Origin: Arthrobacter alkaliphilus
GTDB lineage: Bacteria > Actinomycetota > Actinomycetes > Actinomycetales > Micrococcaceae
Length of the DNA: 64,000 nucleotides
Assembly (NCBI RefSeq): GCF_021483235.1
Contig: NZ_JAKEEC010000009.1
Span: forward strand, 1-64,000
Direction: 5' to 3'
This document shows positions 49,910 through 59,600 of this stretch, piece by piece. Both the position numbers and the translations under genes were made by a program. The stretch's first letter is position 1. Each line of letters opens with the position of its first letter. Below the pieces are notes generated by a model. It saw nothing but the letters and a program-made list of their open reading frames with translations. It had not been told where the DNA came from and made no database searches.

Positions 49910-50374
49910 CTAGGACCCCGGATTTTGGAGCCGCGCCTTGAGCGCCGCCGCATCCACGCCCAACTTCTTGAGCAAATCGGCGGCCGGATCCGGTTGCCGC
50001 CGCTCGAGCAGGGCGAGCAAGAGGTGCCGGGTGGTGATCCTTCGTGCCTTCTCCCGGGTGGTTTGCATGAGGGAGTCCTGGATGACCGAACGGGCGGCCG
50101 AGGTGAAGGTGGTCCGGCTGCTTCCCTTCGGCGCATTCAGCGGGCCGAAGTCCTCCAACGTGACCCCAACGGCTTCCAGCGCCTTTCGATCGAGGGCATC
50201 GAGCTCGGCCCGGGCGGATTCGAGGTCGGTCGCCAAAGTCCGGCAGCTCTCCGGGTCGTGGAGTAGTCCCAGCAGCAAATGGTCCGTGCCGATCCTCCGG
50301 TCTCCACGGCGTCTGGCTTCTTCGGCGCCGGCGTGGACAGCGGTCCTTGCTTCGCCGGCAAATCGTTCAAACAT
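49910..50374 (-). CDS. Stand-alone Clp N-terminal (double repeat) domain protein
   Basis: 154 residues comprising just the Clp-N module: repeat 1 FERFAGEARTAVHAGAEEARRRGDRRIGTDHLLLGLL (residues ~2-40) and repeat 2 FTSAARSVIQDSLMQTTREKARRITTRHLLLALL (~75-115). In ClpC/ClpA this module binds adaptors and substrates; here no AAA+ domain follows. It could compete for or recruit Clp clients. Seven bases downstream of the small HTH gene, so co-transcribed. Confidence 0.85.
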   Translation of the reverse strand: MFERFAGEARTAVHAGAEEARRRGDRRIGTDHLLLGLLHDPESCRTLATDLESARAELDALDRKALEAVGVTLEDFGPLNAPKGSSRTTFTSAARSVIQDSLMQTTREKARRITTRHLLLALLERRQPDPAADLLKKLGVDAAALKARLQNPGS

Positions 50375-50381
50375 GGCAGGC

Positions 50382-50585
50382 TCACTTTCCGTGCTTGGCG
50401 TGGACCGACTGCTTGGAGACGCCCAAGGCATCACCGATTTGCTCCCATGACCAACCCTGCTCCCGCGCGAGGGCGACATTGGTGGCCTCCACCTTTTCAG
50501 CCAAGCGGTGCAGGGCGCCGACAGCACGGAGGCCGATTGCCGGGTCCCCCGGCGGGATGTGGGCAGTCAGTTCATCACCATTCAT
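50382..50585 (-). CDS. Small helix-turn-helix protein partnered with Clp-N protein
   Basis: 67 residues. C-terminal HTH (VALAREQGWSWEQIGDALGVSKQSVHAKHGK) preceded by a helical segment. It is the first gene of a two-gene operon with the Clp-N protein, and sits directly behind palindromes built on CTGTCAGT. Probably autoregulatory. The pairing of this HTH with a lone Clp-N domain recurs in actinobacteria; function unknown. Confidence 0.7.
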   Translation of the reverse strand: MNGDELTAHIPPGDPAIGLRAVGALHRLAEKVEATNVALAREQGWSWEQIGDALGVSKQSVHAKHGK

Positions 50586-50586
50586 G

Positions 50587-50633
50587 CTGTCAGTTTGGAC
50601 TGACAGTCGATGCATGTCAATACAGACTGACAG
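50587..50633 (-). promoter_or_regulatory. Promoter and CTGTCAGT operators of the HTH/Clp-N operon
   Basis: Perfect palindrome CTGTCAGT-ttgg-ACTGACAG (50587-50606) directly before the ATG, and a further ACTGACAG at 50626-50633. Reading leftward, -35 TTGACA (50615-50620) and -10 CAAACT (50592-50597) are 17 nt apart. The palindrome covers the -10 and the start, so binding would shut off transcription; the HTH protein of the operon is the obvious candidate. Confidence 0.55.
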
Positions 50634-50640
50634 AATGGTC

Positions 50641-51159
50641 CTAGCCGGGAATTGACCTCACGCGCCGCCGCATGGCGATCCTTGGCCAACGGCTTAGGCC
50701 CGCCAAACCCTCGCAGTCCAGGATGCCGCGGAGTCCGTCGTCCAACATCTCCGGGTCCAGTTCCTCGAATCCCAGCCTCCGATAGTAGGGACCATTCCAC
50801 GGAACATCCCGGAACGTGGTCAGGGTCAGCCACTCAAATCCCTCGGCCTGCGCCCGCTTTTCGGCAACGTCGAGCAACTCGCTCCCGAGACCCCGCCGCG
50901 CATGCGACGGGTGGACGCTCAACTGTTCAACATGCGCGCTGCCGTCAAGGTATTCAATGAGGAGATACGCCACGGGAATGTCTGACGCGTCGGCAAAGAC
51001 CAGGGCACCACCGCGCGCCTGATAGAGAGCGAGCTCCGTGACGGTCAACGGCTCGTCGTCTGCGATGGCATCCATTCCACAGGAGCGGAAGATCTCGCCT
51101 GCGGCGAGCTCGATCCCGCGAAGCCGTTCCATTTCGTCCCGGCGGGCTGCCCTGATCAT
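50641..51159 (-). CDS. GNAT-family N-acetyltransferase
   Basis: 172 residues. Complete GNAT fold: VAYLLIEYLDGSAHVEQLSVHPSHARRGLGSELLDVAEKRA (acetyl-CoA loop RRGLGS), TLTTFRDVPWNGPYYRRLGF at the C-terminal half. Small-molecule or protein acetylation; substrate not known. Its ATG overlaps the stop of the upstream SRPBCC gene by four bases. Confidence 0.85.
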   Translation of the reverse strand: MIRAARRDEMERLRGIELAAGEIFRSCGMDAIADDEPLTVTELALYQARGGALVFADASDIPVAYLLIEYLDGSAHVEQLSVHPSHARRGLGSELLDVAEKRAQAEGFEWLTLTTFRDVPWNGPYYRRLGFEELDPEMLDDGLRGILDCEGLAGLSRWPRIAMRRRVRSIPG

Positions 51160-51611
51160 GCGGCAGCACCGATGCGGGCCAGGTATTTGTTGCGCTGTTC
51201 GATGAGGTTCTGCAGGTATTGCCCCAGGAAAGCTTTCTCCGCAAGCCGGCCCACGACGCCGAAGGGCGCCGCGAACTCGACGTGATCGATCATGAGCGTG
51301 CCGCCGTCGTCGGGCAGGAACTCGTGCAGGTGCCGGAAGAATCGGAAGGGACCGCGCACCTGCTCGTCCGTGAACGAATCAGGGAATCGAAACCGGGTTA
51401 TGCGGCTAGTCATCCGCAGGGGGACGGCGAAGTGCCAAGCCCGCCACGTGACTTCGTCGCCTTCCGAGAGCAGTCCGGACACGACGCCGGCAACCGCACG
51501 TTCGCGCGACTTGGCCATGGAGCCGACGTGCGCCTCGACAGTGCGAGCGAGGTCGAAGAGCTTCCCGGGTTCCATTCCGATATGCGTACGGCATGTGAAC
51601 GACACAGTCAT
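51156..51611 (-). CDS. SRPBCC (cyclase/dehydrase-like) protein
   Basis: 151 residues; GGGAGG nine bases before the ATG. Fold elements: FTCRTHIGMEPGKLFDLARTVEAHV, VTWRAWHFAVPLRMTSRITRF, GPFRFFRHLHEFLPDDGGTLMIDHVEFAAPFG, and a C-terminal helix LGQYLQNLIEQRNKYLARI. Ligand-binding family of unknown function, common beside small enzymes. Co-translated with the downstream GNAT gene. Confidence 0.75.
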   Translation of the reverse strand: MTVSFTCRTHIGMEPGKLFDLARTVEAHVGSMAKSRERAVAGVVSGLLSEGDEVTWRAWHFAVPLRMTSRITRFRFPDSFTDEQVRGPFRFFRHLHEFLPDDGGTLMIDHVEFAAPFGVVGRLAEKAFLGQYLQNLIEQRNKYLARIGAAA

Positions 51612-51721
51612 GCTTCGATCCTCCCACCGTTCCGGAACAGCGGTCGACACAAAGGAAGCGTTGTGACTCAACTAATGGCGCGGATCTGGGACTGCTGATA
51701 CCTTCCGAATGATCGGCTGAA

Positions 51722-52834
51722 TTGATTGGTGGTGTCCCGTTGCGATCAATTGTGGCCCTTGCCCGCGCGCTTCATACCGTGCCGCCGGCAAGCAACGATC
51801 ACCTTGCTGCCGTCCGCGTCGCACTGAGCGTCGCCGTGCCGGCGCTTGTTCTCCTCGCGGTTGGCCGGCCGGACCTCATCATCTATGCCGTCTTTGGCGC
51901 CCTGACCGGGATGTACGGTCGTGCCGAATCGCACCAACTGCGGCTCAAGCACCAGGCCCAGGCCGCAGCGGTACTCGTGACCGGCGTCTCCGTGGGCACC
52001 TTCTTGTCCGTCGCCCAAATCCACTCCTGGGGCTTGGTTGCGATCGAGGCGCTCCTTGCGGGGGTGGGTTCACTGTTCGCGGACAAGGTCCGGCTCAAGC
52101 CCAATGGCCCGTTCTTCGGAATTTTTGCCTTGGGAGCCTGCGCTTCCGTTCCAGCTCAGATCCCCTTGCTTGCCGCGGTTCTGATCTGTGCAGCGTCAGC
52201 AGCGTTTTCCATGGTGGTGGGTTTCGCCGGGTGGCTCCGGTACCGCGTGTGGGAGCGCGGCGCTGTCCGGGACATTCCTGCATCCTCGGCGGAGCTGCGT
52301 CGAGGAGCCGTGCTCCACGCGGTCCGGTATGTGCTCGCCGTTGGCGCGGGGGGTGCTTGCGGAGTGCTCACCGGCAGCGGGCATCCGCATTGGGCCATGG
52401 CAGCGGCCGCCGTTCCACTGGCCGGAGCTGATATGCCGAGCCGGCTACTCCGTGGAATCCACCGCATTGCGGGAACGTTCCTCGGATTGGTGATTGTCGC
52501 CGTCGTACTCTATCCGGGGCCATTGTCTCCCCTGCAGTATTTCCCGGGACAAACCGACCTGATCCTCGTCCTGCTGGTCATAGGGTTCCAGTTCCCCACC
52601 GAGTTGTTCATGGCCCGGCATTACGGCTGGGCGATGGTGTTCTTTACTCCGGTCATCTTGCTGATGACCCAGCTGGCTGCGCCCGCCGATCCCGGCGTGC
52701 TGGTCGTGGAACGCGGTGTGGAGACGTTCGTGGGAGCCGTGGTCGGGATTGCGGTGGCGGTGCTGGTCCAGAAGCGCCCGCCTACTTTGCGGGCCCGGAT
52801 TGCTTCGCCGCGACGCGGGGCGGACCAGACGTAA
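51722..52834 (+). CDS. FUSC-like membrane protein (possible aromatic acid/fusaric-type exporter)
   Basis: 370 residues with ten or so membrane segments in two halves, the second half repeating the first (HAVRYVLAVGAGGACGVLTGSGHPHWAMAAAAVPLAGAD). This is the pattern of FUSC/aromatic acid exporter-type proteins. Start is uncertain: a TTG is used here; another TTG with GGTGG before it lies six codons later. The 3' end overlaps the convergent SDR gene by 53 nt. Confidence 0.7.
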   Translation: MIGGVPLRSIVALARALHTVPPASNDHLAAVRVALSVAVPALVLLAVGRPDLIIYAVFGALTGMYGRAESHQLRLKHQAQAAAVLVTGVSVGTFLSVAQIHSWGLVAIEALLAGVGSLFADKVRLKPNGPFFGIFALGACASVPAQIPLLAAVLICAASAAFSMVVGFAGWLRYRVWERGAVRDIPASSAELRRGAVLHAVRYVLAVGAGGACGVLTGSGHPHWAMAAAAVPLAGADMPSRLLRGIHRIAGTFLGLVIVAVVLYPGPLSPLQYFPGQTDLILVLLVIGFQFPTELFMARHYGWAMVFFTPVILLMTQLAAPADPGVLVVERGVETFVGAVVGIAVAVLVQKRPPTLRARIASPRRGADQT

Positions 52835-53576
52835 GCTTCGCCGGGAGGAAGCGCATGACGGCGGTGATCGCTTTGTAACGCTTCGACGGTATGGAAACCC
52901 CTTTGCCCTTCGCGTTGTCCTCCAGTCCTTCCCGGACGACGCGCTCGGCCTTGAGCCACAAGAAGCCCGGAGCCACCGACTTGTCCATTCCCATGCGATC
53001 GTGGAACTCGGTGTGGGTGAAGCCCGGGCACAACGCGGTGACTTTCACTCCCCTGCCGGCGTATGCGGTATTCGCCCAGCGGCTGAAGCTGACCTGCCAG
53101 GCCTTGGCCGCCGAGTAACTGCCCCGGTTCGCGAACGCCGCAACGCTCGCAACGTTGATGATCCGGCCCGACTTGCGTGCCAACATGACCTCCAGAGCCG
53201 CGTGGCACAGCTCCATGGGCGTCTGGACATGCAGCCGCAAATGCCGCTTTTCGTCCTCCAGATCGTTCTTCTCGAAAGAGTTAAGCAATCCGATTCCGGC
53301 ATTGTTGACCAGCACGTCCACTGGCCGCGACGCGTCCCGCAGCCTGGCAGCGACAGCCGCCACCCCGACGTCGGAGGTCAAGTCTGCGGGCAGGACCTCC
53401 GCCGAGATGCTGAAGTCCCGCTCAAGCACCTCAGCACTTGCTCTCAGCCGGCTTTCGTCGCGGGCCACGAGGACGAGGTGGTGCCCGGATTCGGCCAGCT
53501 GGCGGGCGAATTGCGCACCGAGCCCGGCGGTAGCACCGGTGACCAAGGCTGTGAGTTCGTTGGCACGAGTTGTCAT
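52782..53576 (-). CDS. SDR-family oxidoreductase
   Basis: 264 residues. Classical SDR: TALVTGATAGLGAQFARQLAESGHHLVLVARDE (cofactor), VLVNNAGIG, IINVASVAAF with Ser, YSAAKAW with Tyr-x3-Lys, CPGFTHTEF. Resembles the DltE-type short-chain dehydrogenases with a C-terminal WLKAERVVREGLE helix. Substrate unknown. Overlaps the FUSC gene tail to tail. Confidence 0.85.
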   Translation of the reverse strand: MTTRANELTALVTGATAGLGAQFARQLAESGHHLVLVARDESRLRASAEVLERDFSISAEVLPADLTSDVGVAAVAARLRDASRPVDVLVNNAGIGLLNSFEKNDLEDEKRHLRLHVQTPMELCHAALEVMLARKSGRIINVASVAAFANRGSYSAAKAWQVSFSRWANTAYAGRGVKVTALCPGFTHTEFHDRMGMDKSVAPGFLWLKAERVVREGLEDNAKGKGVSIPSKRYKAITAVMRFLPAKLTSGPPRVAAKQSGPAK

Positions 53577-53600
53577 GCGCCCAGACTAACCGACTGAAGT

Positions 53601-53637
53601 GGCGTGCGGCTGGGGGTCTCAGATCCAGCCGCACGCC
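53601..53637. terminator. Hairpin in the gap upstream of the SDR gene
   Basis: GGCGTGCGGCTG / CAGCCGCACGCC, 12-bp perfect arms with a 13-nt loop. It lies 250 nt beyond the DUF1508 stop and may end the pilus transcript; the rest of the ~310-nt gap shows no gene. Confidence 0.5.
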
Positions 53638-53890
53638 GTGCCGGGATCCGTTGACCCCGGCGCGTGCCCCGGACCGTGGTTCGCATGGGGGCTCGCAGCC
53701 CGGGGCACTGCCCGGCATGCGGCCCATCGAGAACCGAAGACTCGTTCGCGGCCCCCAACAGGTCCGCCGGGAGTCTGATTCCCTCGCATGCCCGGCAATA
53801 ACTATGTGGCGCTTGGCAGGCAATCGTGTCGCGAACTTCGCAAGATGTTTGGGAATCAGGGATCGACGGGCTCAGTACCGACGCCAGGAC

Positions 53891-54100
53891 TTAGTCGGCC
53901 GGGTCGTTTTCCGGCGCCGCACCGGTGAGATCGACGATGCGCCCGCTTACCGCCGCTTCGCGCACCGACCAGATCCCCGCGATTGCCGCATCTTCGTCCT
54001 CAAAAGCATTCGAGGTGAGCAGTACGTCGCCATTTCCGGTAACGAGTTGGAACCGCAACAAGGCGTCCGCGTCAACGTAGAGATTGAAATGTGAGGCCAT
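53891..54100 (-). CDS. YegP-like DUF1508 protein
   Basis: 69 residues, AAGGAAG before the ATG. One DUF1508 repeat: FNLYVDADALLRFQLVTGNGDVLLTSNAFEDEDAAIAGIWSV. Single-repeat, basic fold of unknown role. Starts 31 nt after the sortase stop on the same strand, so it may belong to the pilus transcript, though no functional link is known. Confidence 0.7.
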   Translation of the reverse strand: MASHFNLYVDADALLRFQLVTGNGDVLLTSNAFEDEDAAIAGIWSVREAAVSGRIVDLTGAAPENDPAD

Positions 54101-54131
54101 TTTGGTCTTCCTTGTCTGGAGTAAAGGTTCC

Positions 54132-55049
54132 TCAGGCCCTTGGCCGCCCGAGGCGTTTAGTTTGTCGGCTGGGTCGGCCGTTCCATCGGCGGAATGCCAG
54201 ATAGAACGCCAAAAGTCCGCCAATGAAGTACACGGCCCAGAACGGGAATTCAACGACGGTTTGTCGTCCTGCGAGCGTTTTCTGTTCCGGTGCGTCTTTC
54301 GGGATGTCTGCGATCCGTGAAGCGTGGACCAGGAGCCTGTGCGAATTGACTCCGATAGGGGTACATGTCACCAGAGTGATGGAATCCTCGCCCGCGATGA
54401 TTTTCAGCGAGGAAATGTCGTCCGGTTGCACGACCTCGATCCGATTCACCCGGTACAGGAAAGTGTGGTCCATCACCTCAGTTGAGAAGATATCGCCCGT
54501 TTTGGCGCTGTGAAGGGGATTGAAGAGCTCGGCGTTCGGGATCCCTGAATGCGAAGTCAGGACACTGTGTGTTCCAGGTCCACCGACGGGAAGGGAGGAG
54601 CCGTAAAGGTGGCCGACTCCCTTGGCCAGGACGTCATCGCTGGTCCCGTGAAAGATTGGCAGGTCAATTTTCACGGCGGGGTAGCGGAGTCTGCCGATCA
54701 CCTCGTCATTGGCTACGTTCAACTGGCGCTGGTAGTCCGACAATTGACCACCCAACGACGCGGGGCCCTGCGGGGAATAAGGGTCCCGAAGCTGTCCCTG
54801 GGGGATGCGGAAGTTGTATTCGCGCGCCCGGTCCAACACCTTCGTCCGGGCCGATGGTTCGAGTTGTTCGACTTCCTGGGCATAGCCGGAAAGCTTGCTG
54901 TTGTGCGATATCGAGCTAAACCAGTCTGCTGCCTGTGGGTAGAGGACCAAGCCAAGACCAATGGCTGCGATGACCATCATGGCGATAAATCTCCGGTCAG
55001 CTCGACGGCCCGCTCCACCGGAGCGGACGTCTTCCAGGGTTTGGGTCAT
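54132..55049 (-). CDS. Class C (pilus) sortase
   Basis: 305 residues. N-terminal membrane helix (~21-40), helical region, lid motif DPY (89-91) as in pilus sortases, catalytic His167 (LTSHSG), Cys229 (TLVTCTP) and Arg238 (SHRLLVHA), and a C-terminal second membrane helix (~268-286). Class C enzymes polymerise LPXTG pilins through the pilin-motif lysine. Located directly behind the major pilin, as expected for a pilin-sortase cassette. Confidence 0.9.
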   Translation of the reverse strand: MTQTLEDVRSGGAGRRADRRFIAMMVIAAIGLGLVLYPQAADWFSSISHNSKLSGYAQEVEQLEPSARTKVLDRAREYNFRIPQGQLRDPYSPQGPASLGGQLSDYQRQLNVANDEVIGRLRYPAVKIDLPIFHGTSDDVLAKGVGHLYGSSLPVGGPGTHSVLTSHSGIPNAELFNPLHSAKTGDIFSTEVMDHTFLYRVNRIEVVQPDDISSLKIIAGEDSITLVTCTPIGVNSHRLLVHASRIADIPKDAPEQKTLAGRQTVVEFPFWAVYFIGGLLAFYLAFRRWNGRPSRQTKRLGRPRA

Positions 55050-55079
55050 TGGCGCCTCTTGGTCTGATGGGCGGGAGCC

Positions 55080-55115
55080 GTATGGGGCACCCACCGCTTG
55101 GTGGATGCCCCATAC
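55080..55115 (-). terminator. Hairpin between major pilin and sortase (attenuator)
   Basis: GTATGGGGCACCCACC / GGTGGATGCCCCATAC, 16-bp arms with one mismatch and a 4-nt loop. Placed between the pilin stop and the sortase ribosome site, it would lower sortase expression relative to pilin, a common feature in pilin-sortase operons. Confidence 0.6.
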
Positions 55116-55149
55116 CCTGCATCGAGGGATGCAGGTCGCGGAGGGAAGC

Positions 55150-56622
55150 CTACTTTGCCTCGTTGCGCTTCCGGCGACCGGTGACCATGAACAGGCCTGC
55201 CCCGGCCAGCACGAGGACCCCGCCTGCCGTCAGCGCCCAGGTCCCTGCACCACCGGTGAGTGGCAGCTGGAATCCGGCGTTCTGCCTGACGTTATCGATC
55301 GTCACGGTGACGGTTGAGGGATCGTTGCTGGTGACCGTGGTCTCAACTGGCTGGGCAAGCAGTGTGTAACCGGCCGGGGCCTTGGTCTCCACCAGCCAGT
55401 ACGACTGGTAACCGGGCTGGCCGGGTGCCACAGCCGCGCCGTTAGCGTAGTTGGAGTAGCGCAGCCCGGAGATGACCAGGTTGCCGGTGGCGTCGGTGGT
55501 CCAGGAACTGGCACCGCCGACGGTGATTGGGTTGGTGCCGGCAACGGCGTCCGCCTGGGTGGGGTAGACCGAGAATGTGGCGCCGGCCAGTGCCGCCGCG
55601 GACTGGGAGTCCTTCTTGTGCAAGACGATGCTTCCCCACTTGGTGGTGCTCACCGGTGGAGTCACCAGCGGGCCGCCCGGCTGGCCCGGAGCGATCGCGA
55701 AGCTGGCAGCGTTAGGGTAAATGAGGGCCGTGTTCGTGACCTCGCCGACCGTGTTCACCGCGGTGTTCACCGTGACTCGGACCTTGGCCGTGGGGTTGGC
55801 AGCCAGGATGGCCCGGCCGCTTGCGGTGAAATCAACCGTGAGGGTATTCGTGGTGGCGTCGAAGGTGATGGTGTAGTCGGTGTTCAGCGTCAGCGTGGCG
55901 CCGTTGGACAGGGCCACGCTCGAGTTCGCGTAGGTGAGCTTCGGGTCGAGCTTGTCAACGATCCGGTACCCGTCGATCGGGTTGACGTTCGGGATGTCAC
56001 TCGTGATGGTCCACTGGATGTTGTCGCCGAGCTTGATCGCGGAGGTGTCGCTCACCGTCTTCGTCGCGGTTGTCACGGCGTTCTTCGGGTAGACGTTCAC
56101 ATCGTACTTCCAGCTGTTCGCGCCGGTGGGGTCGGTCATCGGAAGAGTCACCAGGAACGGGGCCGCTGGCGTGACACCGGCGGGGTAGCCGGTCTCCGTC
56201 ACTAGGTACAAGCCGAGGGGAAGGTTCCCTAGGCTCGCCGTTCCCGTGGCGTCCGTCGTCGTAGTGGAGCCGGGGCTCGCCGCCTGCGCGGCGGCTTGGG
56301 CCGGGGTCAACGCAGCCGCCGCAGTCCAGCCGGCGTTGGTGGTCAGGTCAATGTTGTTCACCTTCTGCACGGTGAACGTGACCCCGGCCATCGGCTTGAG
56401 TGCCGCGGTCTGGGCGGGAGTCAGTGCCGTTCCGTCGTTGGGCAGGTTGGTCGGCGTCGCCGGCTTCTCGTACTTGTGGATGGTCAGCGAACCCGTCTTG
56501 GACGGATCGATGTTCGCGGTGTTAGCCGCGTATGCACCTCCGGCTCCGAGGGCGAGCATCCCGGCTGAGGCTAGTGCGGCCAGAGATGCTACTAGGCCGC
56601 GCCCCACCTTCGATGGTTTCAT
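55150..56622 (-). CDS. Major pilin, SpaH/EbpB-type LPXTG protein
   Basis: 490 residues; AAAGGA before the ATG. Signal peptide to ~33 (SAGMLALGAGGAYAA). CnaB-like domains with pilin motif YPKN (Lys180), E-box Glu412 (WLVETKAPAGY), and at the end LPLTG (453-457), hydrophobic anchor and RRKR tail. The Lys180 side chain should attack the sortase acyl-enzyme to build the fibre. It is very similar along its whole mature length to the C-terminal half of the sigma-pilin fusion in this locus. Confidence 0.9.
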   Translation of the reverse strand: MKPSKVGRGLVASLAALASAGMLALGAGGAYAANTANIDPSKTGSLTIHKYEKPATPTNLPNDGTALTPAQTAALKPMAGVTFTVQKVNNIDLTTNAGWTAAAALTPAQAAAQAASPGSTTTTDATGTASLGNLPLGLYLVTETGYPAGVTPAAPFLVTLPMTDPTGANSWKYDVNVYPKNAVTTATKTVSDTSAIKLGDNIQWTITSDIPNVNPIDGYRIVDKLDPKLTYANSSVALSNGATLTLNTDYTITFDATTNTLTVDFTASGRAILAANPTAKVRVTVNTAVNTVGEVTNTALIYPNAASFAIAPGQPGGPLVTPPVSTTKWGSIVLHKKDSQSAAALAGATFSVYPTQADAVAGTNPITVGGASSWTTDATGNLVISGLRYSNYANGAAVAPGQPGYQSYWLVETKAPAGYTLLAQPVETTVTSNDPSTVTVTIDNVRQNAGFQLPLTGGAGTWALTAGGVLVLAGAGLFMVTGRRKRNEAK

Positions 56623-56665
56623 TGTGTTCCTTTCTGGTTCCCCCATTGATTTGCGCCGAGCTGCG

Positions 56666-59600
56666 CTACGGAGTCTGGTTTTCTGGGGTCTTGTTCCTTC
56701 GCCTGAGGATGAGGAGGGCGAAGGAAGTCATGAGGAGGAGGAACCCGGCAAGGGTCGCTCCAAGGAGGCCGGGAGCGCCTGGGCCGCCGGCGGATGGGAG
56801 TTTGATCGCCGCTGTGTCAAGGACCGTGATCGTCAGACCGCTCACAGTCACTGCCCTGCCGGCGGTGGCCGGGTCCAAGGCGATGCTGCCGTTGCCTGCA
56901 ACAGTGAACTTCACAGGGGTGGCAAGGAGTGAGAAGCCATTTGGAGCCTTGGTCTCCAACAGCCAGTAAGTTCCCGGAGTAAGATTCCTGACCTCGACCA
57001 ATCCAGGTGACCCGGAGACGGCGCTGCTGACCCCGCTCACCGTGGGTCCCATTTGGCCGCCTGCATCATTGCGGATCTCAAACGTCGAACCGGTCAATGG
57101 GACGGTGGAACCTTGGGTCGCACCGGCTCCTGCTTTCTGCACGAACAGGTGGCCCGTGGTGGGGTTCGTGGTGAAACATGCAGGGTCGAGCGGCGCCGCG
57201 CTACCGGTGACGCAGCGTGCCGGCGGGACCACCCCGTTGCCCGTGGCCCCGTTCCTTAGGGTGACCAGCCAAGCATTCGAATTGACGGTCACCGAGTACG
57301 TCAACACCGCGGTGGCATTGCCGGGGAGGGTGAACGAGGACGTAAGCAGCTTGCTGCCGGCTCCGGGGTCCGGAACCGATACCGGGGTGCCGCCGTTGAT
57401 GCTCAGCTTTGCCGAACCGGCGGAGAATACGGCGTTGTTCACTACCTGGCTGAGGTCATCGCTAAGGGTGACCCCCGTAATGGGGTTGACGGTGGAATTG
57501 GTGGCAGTCACTGTGTAGGTGATCACCCTGTTTGCGCTGGGATCTCCCGGATTGATGTACGTGCCCGATGCCGGAGACGCGGCCTTGCCCAGCGTCCACG
57601 AACCGACCGGATTGACTGTGCAGGTGGCACTGCCTGCAGGACAGTTCGTTGGCGAAGTGACAGTGGTCGACGGGGTCAGATAGTTCTCAAGCGCGGCATC
57701 ACCAAGGCTGCCGGCAGCGTTGACCTTCACCTGGTAGGTGACGACGCTCTTTGCGCGGGCAGCCACCGCCCCCGTGATACTCAAAGTCTTCGCCGGCGCT
57801 CCTGAGTTGTTGACCACAGTAAGGGAAGCTCCGCTCGTGGTGGTCGTGGTGATGGAATTGGCTACGAAGCTTGAGGCATCCAGGACGTCCCCGAGCCAGT
57901 CGGTGTAACTGACCGCAGCCGGGGCAGTGCCACCCGTGTTATCGAAGGTCAGGGTGTAGGTGAGCACCTGGCCGGACTGGACCATGGTCCCGGCGGCCGG
58001 GTCAACGGTCTTGGAAGCAACAAGGTTGGGCGCGAGGGTACTGCAAGCGGAGTTGTCCGTCGTCGGGCCTTGCTCCTGCCCTGCTGGCAGCGCAACTGAG
58101 TTGTACAGGCCAGACCCGGGGCCGGCACACGCCGAAAGTGACGAGGCATTCGTGAAACGGAACGTCACCGCGAGGCCGAAGGTATGCGTGACACCCGGGG
58201 CGATGCCGGAAGCCGCTGGAGCCAGCGTGTACGGGCCGGCGGTCGATGACGAGCCGCCAGCAGGTGCCCCGCTCCCCGACGTCGTCCAGGCCGCACCCGT
58301 GATAGCCAGGTTTGAAGCGAAGGCCGGCGTGTCCGTCAGCGGTCCGTAGCTGCCGGGCACTGACCCGGTGTTGGCAACGGTGATGGTGTAGTTGGCTACA
58401 TAGTTGCCGTTCGTGTCCGGACCAGTAACCGTTCCCGCCTGTTTCGCGACGTTGATGATGGGCAAGGCATTGTTAGACAAGGTGCAGGTGATGTTCGCTC
58501 CGGCCACCGGCGTGATGCCCAGCGATCCGGTAAAGGTGGCACCATTCGGCAGGCCGGGCTGCAGACCGTACGAGTCCGTGCACGTGACGGTACTGGCATA
58601 GTTCGCAAGATTGGCAGTTCCGGCAGCAGCCTCCGTCAGGGTATACGGAGTTCCGGCAGCGGCCACGTAGGCCCCGGTGGTGCCGGTTCCGGCCGTGACC
58701 GCCGACCCCGTGCCTGTTGTGGTCGAGTTCGCGGTGCTGTTGACCACCGCGCCGGCCGCGCCGCCCGTACGGATTTGAACCGTGAACTGGTCGGTCGCAG
58801 CCTCCCGGGGCGCACCGAGCGCCTTCGTCAACGTGATCCGGGGAGCCCGCACGGTCAAAGTGGCGTTCCCCGGCGGGTTCAGATTGGTGACGACATTGCC
58901 AGGCCCGTTGACATAGGTGCCATCTGCCGCCGCCGTCACGTTGAAGGTGATCGTGCAGGAGGCCTGACCTAAGGCAAGGTCGCCGCCGGTGGCGCTGAAA
59001 GTGTTGGAACCTGCGGTTGCCGTACGGACAAAGGCCGCATCTGCCTGCTGGGCGCAGGTCCCACCGATCGCGGGGTCAGGTGCGATCACGACGCCGGCAG
59101 GCAGCGTATCCGTGATGCTCCAGTCGTTCTTCGCCATCAGGTCGCTCGTGTTGGTCACGGTGAGCGTCACGGTGGACGTCTGGCCAGGGGCGATGAGCGA
59201 CGGGCTGAAAGACTTGTCCAGCTGCGGGGTCACGTCAACGATCTGCGGCAGGTCGAACGCGACATCGTTGCCGTTACCGGTTGCGGTCGCGTTGTAAAGC
59301 CACAAACCGAGTGACGGCGCGGGGCCGGCCGGGATCTGGTAAGCCGCGGACTGCAGCTTGGTGACCTGCGCGCCCCAATACGTGGGGTTGGTACATGGGT
59401 TCAGCCCGGCGCTGAGCACATACGGAGTGCCATTCACGAGGATGGCGAACCTCTCCTTCGGCTGGGCCGCGCCGCCTTGGGCAGGGCAGTTCATCGCAGC
59501 GAAATAGGCGGAAACTGCGTAGTAGTGCCCCGGAATAGCCGGAATCGCATTCGAACTGGCCGTCCTGAATTGGGTGCCGGCGTCGATAAGACCGGATCCG

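Noticed and set aside
53570..54094. 174-residue rightward frame opposite the DUF1508 gene
   Set aside because: Arg-rich shadow sequence with no ribosome site or recognisable domain.
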